A stretch of DNA of 64,000 nt from Rhodobacter sp. GTDB lineage: Bacteria; Pseudomonadota; Alphaproteobacteria; Rhodobacterales; Rhodobacteraceae. The notes under the pieces were generated by a model. That model made no database searches. It was not told where the DNA came from and saw nothing but the letters and a program-made list of their open reading frames with translations. Shown here one piece after another: positions 18,666-26,773 of the stretch (its first letter is position 1; each line of letters starts with the position of its first letter). The stretch is from contig JADJAB010000013.1 in the NCBI GenBank assembly GCA_016704435.1, positions 19,866-83,865 on the forward strand, read 5' to 3'. Position numbers and translations under genes: made by a program.

Positions 18666-20244
18666 ACGGGACCTGGGGCCGCACCTCGATCAGCCTCGGG
18701 CCGTCGCAGGCGACGCGCAGCGCCTCGGTCAGCGCGGCGGGCTCTTGCGGTACGCGGGCAAAGGGCAGGCCGCAGGCGGCGGCGAATGGCTCCATCTCCA
18801 GCGGGCTGGGCGAGCAGCCGATGATCTTCGTCTGCGCGGCCTGCATCGCCTCGGCAATCTCGCGGAAGGCGGCGTTGTTCCAGACCAGGAAGGTGACGGG
18901 CAGGCGCTCGTCCAGCGCGGTGCGCAACTCGGCCGCGGAAAAGCCAAGGCCGCCGTCGCCGATCAGGCAGACCACCTTTGCGCCGGGGCTGGCCACTGCT
19001 GCGCCGATCGCGGCGCCGGGGCCGAAGCCGAGCGCGCCGTAGCCGGTTGCGGCGTTGAACCAGCCGCGCGGGCGGTCGTGGTCATAGGCCAGGTTCGCGG
19101 CATAGACCGGCTGGGTGCTGTCGCCCACGATCAGGGCCGCCGGCAGTGCGGCACGGATCGCCTCGACCATCGCCAGCTGGTCGGGCATGGCGGGATGCAG
19201 GGTGGCAAGTTCGGCGCGGGCGGCCTTGCGGGCCGTGCTGGCGCGGGCGGCGCCATCGGCCCTGCGGGGGGTGAGCAGCGGCAGCAGGGCTGCGGCAAAG
19301 GCCCCGGCATCGGCCCGGATCGCCAGCCTTGCCGGGTGGCGGGCCAACTGGTCGGGGCAGACATCGACGCGGATCATCCCCGACAGGTCGGGCATCATGC
19401 CATTGCCATACATGTCGTAGTCGGTCGGCCCAAGTTCGGTGCCCAGCGCCAGGATCGCGTCGGCCTGGCGGATCAGGGCGCGGGTCGCCTCAAAGCTGGG
19501 CGCAGCGGGGACGGCCAGCGGGTGGCCGTGCATCAACCCGCGGGCATTGACGGTCTGGATGACCGGGGCATCCAGCGCCTCGGCGAGAGACTGCGTCTCC
19601 GCCTCGGCGAAGCGGGCACCCCCGCCGATCAGGATCAGCGGGCGCTTTGCCCCGGCAAGCAGGGCAGCCGCCTCGGCGAGTGCCTGCGGCACCGCCATCG
19701 GCGGCTGCGGCAGGGCGGCGGGCGGCGCCAGCGCAGGGCAGGGCAGGCCCATCACGTCGGTCGGGATCTCGATATGCGCCGGGCCGGGCCGGCCGGCCAG
19801 CATGGCGGCAAAGGCGCGGTCAAGTGCGGCGCCAAGCTGGGCGGGGTCGTCCAGCCGCTCGGTCTGGCACAACGCGCGCACCATCGCCGCCTGATCGGGC
19901 AATTCGTGCAGATGGCCAAGGCCGCGCCCCAGCGACGCCCGCCGGTTGACGCCCGAGATCACCAGCATCGGCACCGAATCGGCCTTGGCCTGCGCCATCG
20001 CGGTCAGCGTGTTGGTCAGGCCCGGCCCGGTGATCACGAAGGCGACGCCGGGCTTGCCGGTGACGCGGGCATAGCCGTCGGCCATGAAGCCGGCGCCCTG
20101 TTCGTGGCGCGGCGTCACATGGCGCACCAGGCCCGAGGCGAGGCCGCGATAAAGCTCGATCGTGTGCACGCCGGGGATGCCGAAGACGACCTCCACCCCG
20201 CGCGCAGCCAGACCTTCGACCAGGCGTTCTCCAACGGTTGTCAT
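18361..20244 (-). CDS. aruI: thiamine-diphosphate enzyme, 5-guanidino-2-oxopentanoate (2-ketoarginine) decarboxylase-like
   Basis: A ThDP-dependent acetolactate-synthase-fold enzyme. The N-terminal Pyr domain carries catalytic Glu48 in RHEQGAGFMADGYAR, the middle domain is typical, and the PP domain has GDGGLGFSAAEL ending in NN about 30 residues later. AruI decarboxylates 2-ketoarginine to 4-guanidinobutanal in the arginine transaminase pathway. Its coupling to an AruH-like transaminase (ATGA overlap) supports this over acetolactate synthase. Homology ends near LIEVRPQVP at about 18660; the frame runs on to 18361 antisense to the MFS gene, so the true stop is probably lost. The last ~100 residues are low-complexity read-through. 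Confidence 0.78.
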   Translation of the reverse strand: MTTVGERLVEGLAARGVEVVFGIPGVHTIELYRGLASGLVRHVTPRHEQGAGFMADGYARVTGKPGVAFVITGPGLTNTLTAMAQAKADSVPMLVISGVNRRASLGRGLGHLHELPDQAAMVRALCQTERLDDPAQLGAALDRAFAAMLAGRPGPAHIEIPTDVMGLPCPALAPPAALPQPPMAVPQALAEAAALLAGAKRPLILIGGGARFAEAETQSLAEALDAPVIQTVNARGLMHGHPLAVPAAPSFEATRALIRQADAILALGTELGPTDYDMYGNGMMPDLSGMIRVDVCPDQLARHPARLAIRADAGAFAAALLPLLTPRRADGAARASTARKAARAELATLHPAMPDQLAMVEAIRAALPAALIVGDSTQPVYAANLAYDHDRPRGWFNAATGYGALGFGPGAAIGAAVASPGAKVVCLIGDGGLGFSAAELRTALDERLPVTFLVWNNAAFREIAEAMQAAQTKIIGCSPSPLEMEPFAAACGLPFARVPQEPAALTEALRVACDGPRLIEVRPQVPFTAHGPAHARARCCHQRRQHQHRQQHQGGEDKGRPQPEARGNEAQRRRAEEIAEIAKQRRAGHRACAILGRGQPADQRKSRRRDDGRADAHHDEPGIGHRR

Positions 20245-21428
20245 GCGGCTTTCCCCTTCAGTTTCGTGGCATGGGTGGCAATGCGGTCGGCGGCACGGGC
20301 GATCAGCGCGTCTTCCACCGTCAGCGACAGGCGCAGCCAGCCCTTCAACCCGTCGCCGAAGCTTTCGCCGGGCATCACGGCGACGCCATGGTCGGCCAGG
20401 AGGCCCAGCGCGAACTCGCGCCCCGACAGCCCGGTCGCGCGCACATCGACCAGCGCGAACATCCCGGCCTCGGGCTTGTGGACCTGCAGACCCGCCACCC
20501 CGTCCAGCGCCTGCGCCAGCAGGTCGGCGCGGTGGGCGAAGCGCTCGACCATGCCGGGGGCAACGGGAGAGGGCTCGGACACCGCCAGCGTGGTCATGTC
20601 GGCGATGAAGGGCTGGCTGCCGAACAGCATGGTTTCCGACAGGGGCAGCAGGCGCGCGGCGAACTCGGCCGGGCCGATGACCCAGCCCGATCGGAAGCCG
20701 GGCGCAGCATGGGATTTCGAGATCGAGGCGGCGGCGACGGTGCGCTCGGCCAATTCGGGCAGATCCAGCGGCGAGGCGAAGGGGACGCCGGGAAAGACCA
20801 ACTCTTCATAGACCTCGTCGCTGACGATCCACAGGTCATGGGCGCGGGCGACCGCTCCCAGCGCGGCCAGATCGTCGCGGCGCAGGACGGCGCCGGTGGG
20901 ATTGTGCGGGGTGTTCAGGAACAGCACCCGGCTGCGCGGGGTGATGCGCGCGGCCACGTCCTCGGCCGCCATGCGAAAGCCGCGCTCGGGGCGCAGGGGC
21001 ACCGGCACCATGGTGGCGCCGGTCTGGGCGATCAGGCCCTCGTAGGTGGCGTACATCGGGTCGCCGACGAGGATTTCGTCGCCGGGCCCCAACAGGGTGC
21101 GGAAAGCGGCGTAGAGGCTGGTCTGGGTGCCGGGCAGGCAGATCACCTGATCAGCGGAGAACGGCCGACCGCGGCGGGCGGAATAGCGCCGGGCCAGGGC
21201 AGTTACCAGCAGCGGCTCTCCGCGGCCGTTGGAATAGCCGGTGCGGCCGTCGGCCATGGCGCGGGCGGCTTCCTCGATCAGTTGCGGCGGCGGCGGCACG
21301 TCGGGTTCGCCGATCGTCAGCTCGATCACCGCGCGGCCTTCGGCCTTCATCTCGCGGGCGAGGGTGTGAACCTCCCATTTGGCCGAGCCCAGCTTGGCCA
21401 GACGTTCGGTGACGCCTGCGTATCTCAT
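20241..21428 (-). CDS. aruH: class I/II aminotransferase, arginine:pyruvate transaminase (AruH)-like
   Basis: A 395-residue fold-type I PLP enzyme. The PLP lysine is K238 in SISKSHAAPGFRSGW, NTPHNPTGA binds the cofactor phosphate region, and SDEVYEELVF and the C-terminal arginine in WLRLSL are present. The start MRY and the pattern MLFGSQPFI resemble Pseudomonas AruH, which transfers the alpha-amino group of arginine to pyruvate. The stop overlaps the AruI-like start and the ATG overlaps the TetR stop. Specificity is inferred from pairing with aruI; other basic or aromatic amino acids are possible. Confidence 0.75.
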   Translation of the reverse strand: MRYAGVTERLAKLGSAKWEVHTLAREMKAEGRAVIELTIGEPDVPPPPQLIEEAARAMADGRTGYSNGRGEPLLVTALARRYSARRGRPFSADQVICLPGTQTSLYAAFRTLLGPGDEILVGDPMYATYEGLIAQTGATMVPVPLRPERGFRMAAEDVAARITPRSRVLFLNTPHNPTGAVLRRDDLAALGAVARAHDLWIVSDEVYEELVFPGVPFASPLDLPELAERTVAAASISKSHAAPGFRSGWVIGPAEFAARLLPLSETMLFGSQPFIADMTTLAVSEPSPVAPGMVERFAHRADLLAQALDGVAGLQVHKPEAGMFALVDVRATGLSGREFALGLLADHGVAVMPGESFGDGLKGWLRLSLTVEDALIARAADRIATHATKLKGKAA

Positions 21429-22138
21429 GTCTTGTCTCCTAACGGGGCAGGGTCGGGCAGGGCAGGGTCGGCGCCGTCGCGCGGGGCCATGCCGATTTCG
21501 GGAATGAAGGTGCCATGCGCCATCAGGTCGACCCCCAGCAGGGCGCCGACCGAGATCAGCCCGATGCGCACCAGTTCTCCGGGGCCAAAGCCCTGCGGCA
21601 GCACGCCACCTTCCAGCCAGAGCCCGTCGATCACCGCATTGCAGGCGATCGCCTCGCGGCGCAGGCGCGCGGAGGGAACCCCGACGCGCTCGAGTGCCGC
21701 AATCAGGCTCTGCAGGAGGTCGCGGTAGCGCAGATAGCCCTTTTCGTGCAGCGCCAGAAGGGCGGCATCGGATTGGACATGGTGCAGGTAGCCGGCCCAG
21801 AGGCCGACCGCACGGGCATCGACGACCGGCGGGCGCAACGAGGCGGCGACGAAGGCGGCCAGCCGCTCTGCGGGATCCGCGCCGACGCCTTCCAGGGCGT
21901 CCGCGCCCCTGTCGGTCATGCCGTCGAGCAGCGTTCGGTAGGCGGCGCGGGTAAGTTCATCCTTGGAGCCGAAGTAGTGGCGGATAAGCCCGGGCGTCAC
22001 TCCTGCCCTTTCGGCGATGGCGCGCACGGTAGCCGCCCGCGGGCCACCATCGGCAACCAGTGCCTGGGTGGCCGCGATCAGCGCCTCGCGGCGGGTCTCT
22101 TCGCTTTCGCGGCGATAGGGGCGGCGGTCGGACTGCAT
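21425..22138 (-). CDS. TetR/BetI-family transcriptional regulator
   Basis: A 237-residue regulator. The N-terminal helix-turn-helix is TVRAIAERAGVTPGLIRHYFGSKDELTRAAY (residues 40-70), and the C-terminal ligand-binding domain resembles BetI-type TetR_C domains (GLWAGYLHHVQSD...LRREAIACNAVIDGLWLEGGV). ATG at 22138 gives a normal length; the frame upstream is the repeat region. It is first in the TetR-aruH-aruI operon with ATGA overlaps at both junctions, and so likely controls arginine-derived ketoacid catabolism and itself. Ligand unknown. Confidence 0.85.
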   Translation of the reverse strand: MQSDRRPYRRESEETRREALIAATQALVADGGPRAATVRAIAERAGVTPGLIRHYFGSKDELTRAAYRTLLDGMTDRGADALEGVGADPAERLAAFVAASLRPPVVDARAVGLWAGYLHHVQSDAALLALHEKGYLRYRDLLQSLIAALERVGVPSARLRREAIACNAVIDGLWLEGGVLPQGFGPGELVRIGLISVGALLGVDLMAHGTFIPEIGMAPRDGADPALPDPAPLGDKT

Positions 22139-22323
22139 GGCGGGGCGGTGGCTTGTTATACAGATGCATAATCCGACGAATCGCGCATGGGCGCAATGGG
22201 GGTTGACGGCGCGAGCGGCAGAGGTTTCGGATTGCACGGGCCGCGCATGCGCGCGCGGCCCGTATTCCTGTTCTCTCGCCTCTGGCGCAAGCGCCAACCG
22301 GCTCGGGCGATTGCGCTCCGCGC

Positions 22324-22480
22324 GGGAGTATTTCGGCCAAGATGAACCGGAGAGAACCGGATTTCCCTTCATCTTGGCAGCAATACTCCGGGGAGTTTGA
22401 GGGGCAGCGCCCCTCATCGGGCAACGCAGGATGCCGGCGCGGCATTTCCAGACCAGAAAGCCTTGCGCCGGCAGGCGCGC
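22324..22480. repeat. inverted pair of the dispersed repeat, 22-bp-arm hairpin
   Basis: Two head-to-head copies of the repeat core lie between the TetR gene and the CDF gene. The left arm at 22324-22346 (GGGAGTATTTCGGCCAAGAT and onward) is nearly the reverse complement of the right arm at 22368-22389 (TTCATCTTGG...AATACTCC), with a 21-base loop. The right copy continues to 22480 with the GGGGCAGCGCCCC palindrome and matches 17297-17410. Probably a bidirectional terminator or REP-like element; it fills most of the 349-base gap 22139-22487. Confidence 0.65.
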
Positions 22481-22487
22481 GTTTGCT

Positions 22488-23372
22488 TCACCGGCCGGTC
22501 GCGGCCACGTCCTTGTGGATGATCACATCCGCTTGCGGATAGGCTGCCAGGATGGCACGGCGGAGGGAGGCGCCCACCGCATGCGCCTCGCGCAGCGGTT
22601 GGTCACCGTCCAGCTCGATATGAAGGTGGACGAAGATGCGGCGTCCGGCGGTGCGTGTCTTGAGGTCGTGAAAGCCGTGGACGCCGGGCCAGCCTGCGGC
22701 GATGGCGGCGATGCCCGCGATCACTTCAGGGTCGGCGCGGCGGTCCATCAGCGCGTCCCAGGCACCTTTCCCGATATGGACGGCACCGAAGACCATCACC
22801 CCGGCGGCGGCCAGCGCGACCACTGAATCCACCTGTGCCAGCCCCCAGCGCGACGACGCCCAGAGCGCCACGATGGCACCCAGCCCAGGCAGCAGGTCGC
22901 CCAGGTAATGCAGCCGGTCGGCGGCGATCACCCGGCTGCCGGTCACCCGTGCGACGCGGCCCTGCCACCACAGGAGACCCAGTGTCAGCAGGATCGAGAC
23001 CGACATGACCGCCATCCCCAGCCCTTCGTCCGCCAGTTGCGGCGGCGCCTCGCCCAGCAGCCGCCCCGAGGCCGACCAGCCGATGACCAGGGCCGAGACC
23101 AGGATGAAGACCGCCTGCGCCAGCGCCGCCAGATCCTCGGCCGAACTGTGGCCGAAGGCGTGGTCGTCATCCGCCGGACGGGCGGCATAGATCAGCGCGG
23201 CCGTGGCGCCCAGGCTCATCATCAGATCCAGCGCGCTGTCGGTCAGCGAGGCCGCGATCGACAGCGCGCCGGTCGCCGCCAGTGCCCAGAGCTTCAGCCC
23301 CACCAGCACGGTCGCGACCGCAACCGAGGCCAGCCCGGCGGAAAGCGTCAATCTGGTGCTTTCGTCCGTCAT
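22488..23372 (-). CDS. cation diffusion facilitator (FieF/CDF) metal efflux transporter
   Basis: A 294-residue CDF transporter, exporting divalent metals (Fe, Zn or Co/Ni) in exchange for protons. Six hydrophobic segments are visible. The metal-site aspartates lie in LTDSALDLMMS (helix 2) and ADRLHYLGDLL (helix 5); helix 2-3 loop DDDHAFGHSSAED carries the usual HxFGHxxxE. The C-terminal cytosolic domain (RTAGRRIFVHLHIELDGDQPLREAHAVG) has the histidines typical of the dimerisation domain. Metal specificity cannot be set from sequence. Confidence 0.9.
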   Translation of the reverse strand: MTDESTRLTLSAGLASVAVATVLVGLKLWALAATGALSIAASLTDSALDLMMSLGATAALIYAARPADDDHAFGHSSAEDLAALAQAVFILVSALVIGWSASGRLLGEAPPQLADEGLGMAVMSVSILLTLGLLWWQGRVARVTGSRVIAADRLHYLGDLLPGLGAIVALWASSRWGLAQVDSVVALAAAGVMVFGAVHIGKGAWDALMDRRADPEVIAGIAAIAAGWPGVHGFHDLKTRTAGRRIFVHLHIELDGDQPLREAHAVGASLRRAILAAYPQADVIIHKDVAATGR

Positions 23373-23430
23373 CGCCGGTGCTTCCTTTCGCAGGCAGGGC
23401 TAGCGCCGCGCGCGACCTGGCGCAAGCCGG

Positions 23431-24024
23431 CTATTCGATCACTTCGCCCGGCGCCACGCCCCAGAGCGCGGATTTCTGTACCCAGCCCTTTTCGCCGTCG
23501 GCGGAAATCCGGCACCAGTCGGCGGTGCATTCCTGCACGCGCGCCACCACGCCCAGTTCCGCCTGCGCCAGCACCTGCCCATCGGGGGCGTCGCGCAATT
23601 CGGCCATGTCCAGCGTCACCATCACGCTGCGCACCCCCGACAGCAGCGAATAATGCACCCAGCCGCCCGCGCCGTCCTGATCCTCGACCCGGCGCCAGTG
23701 TTCGTATTCCGCGGTGATCTTCAGCGGCATGCCGGGCCGGGTGAACACCCAGTCGATCCGGTGCGTCAGGCCGGGGCCGCGCCGGGCGTTGCCCTCGTCG
23801 CCCTTCAGCGAGACGAAGCGGGGCAAGGGCAGGTTGGTCACGCAGCCGAAGCCGGGCTTGCAATCCGCGTCGGTCTTCGCCACGGCCAGCAGTTCGGCCC
23901 CGCCTTCGGCCGCGCCATCGCCTTCGGCCGTCGCCTCTTGCGCAAAGGCGGCCATGCCGGCGCCGATCGCCAGGCCCAGCGCCAAAGCCAGCCCGCTTGC
24001 CAAAGCCAGGACCTTCAGTCTCAT
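23431..24024 (-). CDS. exported SH3-domain protein
   Basis: A 197-residue protein with an N-terminal signal peptide (MRLKVLALASGLALALGLAIGAGMAAFAQEA). The mature part, residues ~60-197, matches bacterial SH3 (DUF1058/SH3_4) repeats: FVSLKGDEGNARRGPGLTHRIDWVF, then DMAELRDAPDGQVLAQ and GWVQKSALWGV. Such proteins are periplasmic cell-wall-associated modules. A longer in-frame reading to 24183 overlaps the divergent dehydrogenase gene and is rejected. About 150 bases of shared promoter region separate it from that gene. Confidence 0.85.
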   Translation of the reverse strand: MRLKVLALASGLALALGLAIGAGMAAFAQEATAEGDGAAEGGAELLAVAKTDADCKPGFGCVTNLPLPRFVSLKGDEGNARRGPGLTHRIDWVFTRPGMPLKITAEYEHWRRVEDQDGAGGWVHYSLLSGVRSVMVTLDMAELRDAPDGQVLAQAELGVVARVQECTADWCRISADGEKGWVQKSALWGVAPGEVIE

Positions 24025-24176
24025 GTCACCGCCCCTTCGGGCCCCGCCTGCCGCTGCCTGCGACACCCGGACCCGCGTTCTTGCCGTTTTCTGCCTCGTC
24101 TCGGGGCTTGTGAACCGCCCCGGTTCCCGCCACTCTGCCCCAGGACCGATGCCTTTGGAAGACCCGTGGAGGAGCC

Positions 24177-25163
24177 ATGCCAACTCAGCGTCTGAGTGTT
24201 GTCGTCACGCGACGCCTGCCGGAGGCGGTGGAGACGCGGATGAAGGAACTGTTCGACGTCGAGCTGCGCGACCCAGACGTCAAGATGAGCCGCGACGAGC
24301 TGGCCGCCGCGATGGCGCGGGCAGATGTGCTGGTGCCGACCGTCACCGACGCCATCGACGCCGGGCTGATCGCGCAGGCCGGCGAAAAGCTGAAGCTGAT
24401 CGCCAATTACGGCGCGGGCGTCGACCATATCGACGTCGCCACCGCCCGGCAGCGCGGCATCCTGGTGTCGAACACCCCCGGCGTGGTGACCGAGGACACC
24501 GCCGACATGGTGATGGCGCTGATCATGGCCGTCACCCGGCGCATCCCCGAAGGCCTTGCCGTGATGCAGGCCGGCAAATGGGAGGGCTGGGCCCCCACTG
24601 CCTTCATGGGCGCGCGCCTTGCGGGCAAGCGGCTGGGCATCCTTGGCATGGGCCGGATCGGCCAGGCGGTGGCGCGGCGCGCGCATGCCTTCGGCTGCCA
24701 GGTGCATTACCACAACCGCCGCCGCCTGCGCCCCGAGATCGAGGAAGAGCTGGAGGCGACCTGGTGGGAAAGCCTCGACCAGATGCTGGCGCGAATGGAT
24801 ATCGTGTCGATCAACTGCCCGCACACGCCCTCGACCTTCCACTTGCTGAACGCGAGACGGCTGAAGCTGATGAAGCCGACGGCGGTGATCGTGAACACCT
24901 CGCGCGGCGAGGTGATCGACGAAAACGCCCTGACCCGTGCCTTGCGCAGCGGCGAACTGGCCGGCGCCGGGCTGGACGTGTTCGAGCATGGCCACGAGAT
25001 CAACCCCCGCCTGCGCGAAGTGCCGAATGTCGTGCTGCTGCCGCATATGGGCAGTGCCACGCTGGAAGGCCGGACCGAGATGGGCGAGAAGGTCATCATC
25101 AACATCAAGACCTTTGCCGACGGCCACCGCCCGCCCGATCAGGTGGTGCCGGGGATGTTGTGA
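24177..25163 (+). CDS. D-2-hydroxyacid dehydrogenase, glyoxylate/hydroxypyruvate reductase type
   Basis: A 328-residue NAD(P)-dependent dehydrogenase of the GyaR/GRHPR group. The Rossmann motif is GILGMGRIGQAVARRA, and the catalytic Arg is in NTSRGEVID, Glu in DVFEHGHEI and His in LPHMGSATLEGR. It reduces glyoxylate to glycolate or hydroxypyruvate to D-glycerate, consistent with ethylmalonyl-CoA pathway metabolism. A GGAGG ribosome binding site ends about 5 bases before the ATG. The stop overlaps the next GTG as GTGA. Confidence 0.88.
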   Translation: MPTQRLSVVVTRRLPEAVETRMKELFDVELRDPDVKMSRDELAAAMARADVLVPTVTDAIDAGLIAQAGEKLKLIANYGAGVDHIDVATARQRGILVSNTPGVVTEDTADMVMALIMAVTRRIPEGLAVMQAGKWEGWAPTAFMGARLAGKRLGILGMGRIGQAVARRAHAFGCQVHYHNRRRLRPEIEEELEATWWESLDQMLARMDIVSINCPHTPSTFHLLNARRLKLMKPTAVIVNTSRGEVIDENALTRALRSGELAGAGLDVFEHGHEINPRLREVPNVVLLPHMGSATLEGRTEMGEKVIINIKTFADGHRPPDQVVPGML

Positions 25164-25864
25164 AGGCGCGCCCGTCAAAGGGCACGATTTCAGGCCGCGT
25201 TTGGGCGATTGCCGACAGCCTCTCCCGACCCGGCGTCCCGGCCTTTCGGGCCGAGGTCGTGGCCGCGGCGGTCAAGGAGAAGATCGATCCGAAGACCGCC
25301 TCGACCCAATTCGGCGCCTGGAAACGGACCAATCACCCCGAGCTGGACGGGATCACGAGGCGTCGCGGACATGATGCAATCGGCGGCACGACCGACACAA
25401 TCGCATCCGGGCAAGGTGGCGCAAAAGCAACGTCCGTGCCGCCGGTGCCGGCCTTGCCGGGCCCCGACCGCCATTGGGCAAGCCTGTTGAAGAACGGGTT
25501 TTTCTATGGTGCGGATTGGCAGAGCGACGGCAACGGCGGCATCCGTCTTGACCACGCGGCGCCGTCTGATCCGGGCGTCTACGTTTTTTGTCGAAGAGGA
25601 TCAGGTGGTCCATGTCGGCACGACCCGAAGAAGCTTGCCGACAGGATGCGAGACTACAGGATCGGTCATGCCGGACAGCTCACCAGTGCAAGGATCAAGG
25701 CTGCGCAGGTTTCCGCAATGGCCGGTGGCAAGGTCCTGCGGGTTCTGTTCGCCGCGCCCGGCATGACGGACTGGAACGGCCTGCCGGTGGAAATTGCCGC
25801 GGGGCTGGAGGCCGGGTTGCTGGCCCGTTTTCAGCCAGGCTGGAATCGCAAGGGTCTTGCCTGA
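25160..25864 (+). CDS. hypothetical protein with GIY-YIG-like C-terminus, internally frameshifted twice
   Basis: The 235-codon frame from a GTG overlapping the upstream stop encodes an N-terminal helical region (residues ~1-65, SGRVWAIADSLSRPGVPAFRAEVVAAAVKEK) resembling a DNA-binding helix-turn-helix, then a C-terminal domain. Between a T6 run (25584-25589) and about 25638 the protein reads CRRGSGGPCRHDPKK. Shifting by one base there gives VEEDQVVHVGTTRRS, completing a GIY-YIG motif set: GVYVF, then VHVG, then an Arg-rich helix. Two compensating indels therefore appear to scramble about 18 residues. A GIY-YIG nuclease with a DNA-binding N-terminus is inferred. Confidence 0.6.
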   Translation: MKARPSKGTISGRVWAIADSLSRPGVPAFRAEVVAAAVKEKIDPKTASTQFGAWKRTNHPELDGITRRRGHDAIGGTTDTIASGQGGAKATSVPPVPALPGPDRHWASLLKNGFFYGADWQSDGNGGIRLDHAAPSDPGVYVFCRRGSGGPCRHDPKKLADRMRDYRIGHAGQLTSARIKAAQVSAMAGGKVLRVLFAAPGMTDWNGLPVEIAAGLEAGLLARFQPGWNRKGLA

Positions 25865-25998
25865 TCCGCATCGGGCAGCAGACGCCAAGGCCGGCAATGC
25901 GCCGGCGCCAGGCGAATTTCCGGGCCGGGTGGGCCGACCATTGAAACGCCGCCGGGAACGGCCTAGGTAGCCAGCAACAAAAGCATACCGGGACAGTC

Positions 25999-26658
25999 AT
26001 GGAAATCTTCACCTACGCGGGCTTCGTTGCCCTGATGCAGGTCATCGGCATCGACCTGGTGCTGGCGGGTGACAATGCCATCGTGATCGGCCTTGCGGCG
26101 GCGGGGCTGCCGAAAGAGTTGCGCGGCAAGGCCATTCTGGTCGGCATCATGGCGGCGACCGTGCTGCGGATCGGCTTTGCCCTGCTGACGACGCAACTGC
26201 TGGCGATCGTGGGCCTGCTGCTGGCCGGGGGCATCCTGCTGCTGTGGGTGTGCTGGAAGATGTGGCGCGAACTGCGCGAGGGCCATGCCGATGAGGAACG
26301 CGCCGAAGAGGCGCTGACCGGCCAGGACCTGAACCTTGACGGCACGGTCGCCGGGGGCGGGTCTCGCAAGACATTTGCCCAGGCGGCCTGGCAGATCGTC
26401 ATCGCGGATGTCTCGATGAGCCTCGACAACGTGCTGGCGGTGGCCGGGGCGGCGCATGGCCATCCGACGGTGCTGGTGATCGGGCTGGTGTTGTCGATCG
26501 CGCTGATGGGTCTGGCGGCGACCTTCATCGCGCGGCTTCTGAACCGCTATCGCTGGATCGCCTATGTCGGCCTTGGCATCATCGTCTATGTGGCGCTGAA
26601 GATGATGTGGGAAGGCTGGCATCAGGTGGAGCCGATGGTTTTGGGGATGTTGCCCTAA
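25999..26658 (+). CDS. TerC-family integral membrane protein (YjbE-like)
   Basis: A 219-residue protein with about seven membrane segments. The two family motifs, each with conserved acidic residues inside the membrane, are IDLVLAGDNAIVI (residues ~18-30) and ADVSMSLDNVLAVAG (~139-153). TerC/YjbE proteins are linked to metal (Mn) export or to metalation of exported enzymes. A hydrophilic acidic loop (REGHADEERAEEALTGQDLNLDG) lies between the halves. Single gene, starting at ATG 25999 with CGGGACAG upstream. Confidence 0.87.
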   Translation: MEIFTYAGFVALMQVIGIDLVLAGDNAIVIGLAAAGLPKELRGKAILVGIMAATVLRIGFALLTTQLLAIVGLLLAGGILLLWVCWKMWRELREGHADEERAEEALTGQDLNLDGTVAGGGSRKTFAQAAWQIVIADVSMSLDNVLAVAGAAHGHPTVLVIGLVLSIALMGLAATFIARLLNRYRWIAYVGLGIIVYVALKMMWEGWHQVEPMVLGMLP

Positions 26659-26773
26659 CCCCCCTTGCGTCGCGCCGAAGGCCGGGGCTGCCCCCCTCGG
26701 AGGGCGCCCACCCGCCCGCCCCGCCCTCCAGGGGCAGGGCGCGCCGGGCGGCTTTCCGGGCCCCGATCAGGTG

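Noticed and set aside
17326..20811. A single 1161-codon plus-strand protein
   Set aside because: Only the first ~380 codons after 17497 look like an MFS transporter; the rest is the antisense of the AruI-like gene and has no family character.
23714..25864. A 716-codon plus-strand frame
   Set aside because: Most of it is antisense to the SH3 gene or a shifted frame of the glyoxylate reductase; only 25160-25864 is supported.
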